Source: an uncultured Oscillospiraceae bacterium (lineage in GTDB: Bacteria; Bacillota; Clostridia; Oscillospirales; Acutalibacteraceae). From it: a stretch of 7,578 nt of DNA. The stretch covers positions 1 through 7,578 of the forward strand of contig URPG01000098.1 in assembly GCA_900549675.1 (NCBI GenBank), in the 5' to 3' direction. Position 1 is the stretch's first letter. Each line of letters opens with the position of its first letter. The position numbers were made by a program, and so were the translations under genes. Under the pieces are notes generated by a model that worked only from the letters and a program-made list of their open reading frames with translations, was not told where the DNA came from and did not search any database. Positions 6,721 to 7,578 of this stretch are shown piece after piece.

Positions 6721-6856
6721 CTAAGACGGTATGTCGGAATTTGATAAATCCCTGCAAATGTTGATTTTATACGACTGTTAAGAGCAATATCGTGTCTAAA
6801 CTTGCGACTGGACTTTGCATTTTCTACGAGTTATCTTCGTAATATCTCGGCATTAT
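6721..6856. other. Intergenic stretch with no recognised gene
   Basis: Nothing convincing is seen here. A short minus-strand frame without stops (about 6722-6830, reading roughly LVENAKSSRKFRHDIALNSR and on) could be debris of a lost gene, but it has no start codon or ribosome binding site and I do not recognise it. The stretch links the operon terminator to the transposase remnant. Confidence 0.4.
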
Positions 6857-7048
6857 ACTACTGGAATGTTTATCATAAACAGGGCATGATTTATGGCAGA
6901 ATGGGCAGTCGTTCTCGTGCCATTTATTAGGTCTTGCTTGGATACGAATATGTTTAACTCCATTCTTATCAGAGTAAAGATTACAATTTTTTATAACTGT
7001 GTTCTTGACATTAAGGACACTTTTGCATAATGTATTAACTGAAGCCAC
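6824..7048 (-). pseudogene. 5' remnant of ISL3-family transposase
   Basis: Only the first 60-odd residues of the transposase remain. The start is GTG at 7048 (minus strand) with AAAAGGAG 9 bases upstream (7058-7065), a sound ribosome binding site. The remnant shows the N-terminal pattern of ISL3-type transposases: a short lead helix, then IRIQARPNKWHENDCPFCHK with a CxxC zinc-finger pair (CPFC, residues 48-51) and a further cysteine in KSCPVYD. From memory, family members continue after about residue 64 with a tryptophan-rich segment and a DDE catalytic domain. Here the sequence instead gives ten unrelated residues and a stop at 6824. The catalytic domain is missing, so the element cannot move by itself. 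The break is near 6857. The family call rests on recalled similarity. Confidence 0.68.
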
Positions 7049-7092
7049 TTGTGAATACTCCTTTTGTGTTTTTCTTCGCAGTTAATACATTA
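6857..7092 (-). mobile_element. Insertion sequence remnant (ISL3-like end)
   Basis: This covers the surviving transposase start plus its upstream region. The break in the coding sequence sets one edge near 6857. The outer edge is not defined, and no confident terminal inverted repeat of the family is seen between 7066 and 7145. The plus-strand gene from about 7143 onward appears to be flanking host or element DNA. Confidence 0.45.
7028..7092. repeat. Perfect 14-base inverted repeat around the transposase start
   Basis: TAATGTATTAACTG at 7028-7041 and CAGTTAATACATTA at 7079-7092 are exact reverse complements separated by 37 bases. The spacer contains the ribosome binding site and GTG start of the transposase remnant, so a transcript entering from outside could hide them in a loop. 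Confidence 0.75.
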
Positions 7093-7115
7093 AAGGACAC
7101 AAGTGTTTTTTCAAT

Positions 7116-7578
7116 ATGGTGTTGTTAATTTATGGTGTTAGGCTTCCACCATTATGCCAGAAGCCTCATATAAATTTATTGGGAAGAGTTACCGATCAAG
7201 TTTTCTCAGAATCCGAAGAATGGGATATTGATACGGTGTCAGAAACTATTGCATCGGAATATGAAAGAGCAACGAATCTTTCGATAAATAAAGAGAAGCA
7301 GAATTTGCCAATAGAAGAAAAACGAACGATAGATGTTAAAGAAATACGAGAATGGCTGAACTTTATTATTACGATTATATCAGTTGTTTTGGGAGTTACG
7401 AATTCTTCAGCAACAACGATAAATAATTACAATTATACACAACAAGTCAATAATTATTACATCGTTGGAATGGGATATGATGCGAAGGAGCTAAATACGA
7501 CTAAATATAGAATCGTTAATAGAGAATCTATTGTACGACTGAAGCATGACTGCCATTCGATTGTAATTGAAAAGCTTG
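7116..7578 (+). CDS. Partial hypothetical protein, runs off the window
   Basis: The frame stays open from 7086 to the end of the window. With the ATG at 7116 it gives 154 residues and no stop, so the C-terminus lies beyond 7578. No ribosome binding site precedes this ATG, and the first ten or so residues may come from the insertion-sequence border, so the true N-terminus was probably lost. From about residue 10 the composition looks like real protein: LPPLCQKPHINLLGRV, an acidic stretch SESEEWDIDT, a charged linker, a short hydrophobic segment (about 80-95, WLNFIITIISVVLGVT) and an Asn/Tyr/Thr-rich stretch (NNYNYTQQVNNYY). The last visible segment, YRIVNRESIVRLKHDCHSIV, resembles the start of a bacterial SH3-like domain. 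I do not recognise the protein, and no function is proposed. Confidence 0.6.
   Translation, partial: MVLLIYGVRLPPLCQKPHINLLGRVTDQVFSESEEWDIDTVSETIASEYERATNLSINKEKQNLPIEEKRTIDVKEIREWLNFIITIISVVLGVTNSSATTINNYNYTQQVNNYYIVGMGYDAKELNTTKYRIVNRESIVRLKHDCHSIVIEKL

Noticed and set aside
6818..6829. Third VanR-box-like 12-mer on the minus strand (TCGTAGAAAATG, 10 of 12).
   Set aside because: It is unpaired, has mismatches at a core G and the last base, and has no promoter or intact gene placed to use it. A match of this quality is expected by chance in AT-rich DNA.
7140..7166. Hairpin AGGCTTC / GAAGCCT that could be an insertion-sequence end or terminator.
   Set aside because: There are only 7 pairs with a 13-base loop and no T run, and it lies inside the open coding frame that continues to the window edge.
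1..7578. CRISPR array, tRNA or rRNA genes.
   Set aside because: No regularly spaced repeats and no cloverleaf-like or ribosomal RNA sequence was noticed on either strand.

Overview
The window looks like a chromosomal or integrated segment from a low-GC Gram-positive bacterium, most likely a gut-type member of the Clostridia. The evidence is AT-rich DNA, strong AAGGAGG-type ribosome binding sites, lipobox-bearing lipoproteins in place of periplasmic proteins, a VanR/VanS-like two-component pair and an ISL3-type transposase remnant. No species can be named from the sequence.

Positions 22-1795 carry a VanR-like response regulator and a VanS-like histidine kinase that overlap by 14 bases. A 134-base gap follows (1796-1929). 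It holds two inverted 12-mers resembling the VanR operator, a very long hairpin ending in a T run, and an extended -10 promoter element that lies inside the hairpin. Positions 1933-6674 then hold six tightly packed genes on the same strand: a lipoprotein adaptor (MacA/HlyD-like), an ABC ATPase (MacB/LolD-like), an FtsX/MacB-type permease, a small lipoprotein of unknown function, a membrane-anchored serine D,D-carboxypeptidase (peptidase S11) and an orphan winged-helix DNA-binding protein with no receiver domain. A clear intrinsic terminator at 6679-6720 closes the unit.

My working model is a cell-envelope stress or antimicrobial response unit. The kinase senses a wall-active signal and the phosphorylated regulator activates the downstream promoter. 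The ABC transporter with its adaptor exports or removes a compound, the carboxypeptidase trims peptidoglycan stem peptides, and the orphan winged-helix protein adds a second layer of control. No D-Ala-D-Lac or D-Ala-D-Ser ligase (VanA/VanG type) is present here, so glycopeptide resistance cannot be claimed.

From about 6721 on, the window is a degraded mobile-element border. It contains a 5' remnant of an ISL3-family transposase on the minus strand (about 6857-7048), a perfect 14-base inverted repeat around its start, and a plus-strand gene that runs off the window (7116 to past 7578) and probably lost its own N-terminus at this junction.
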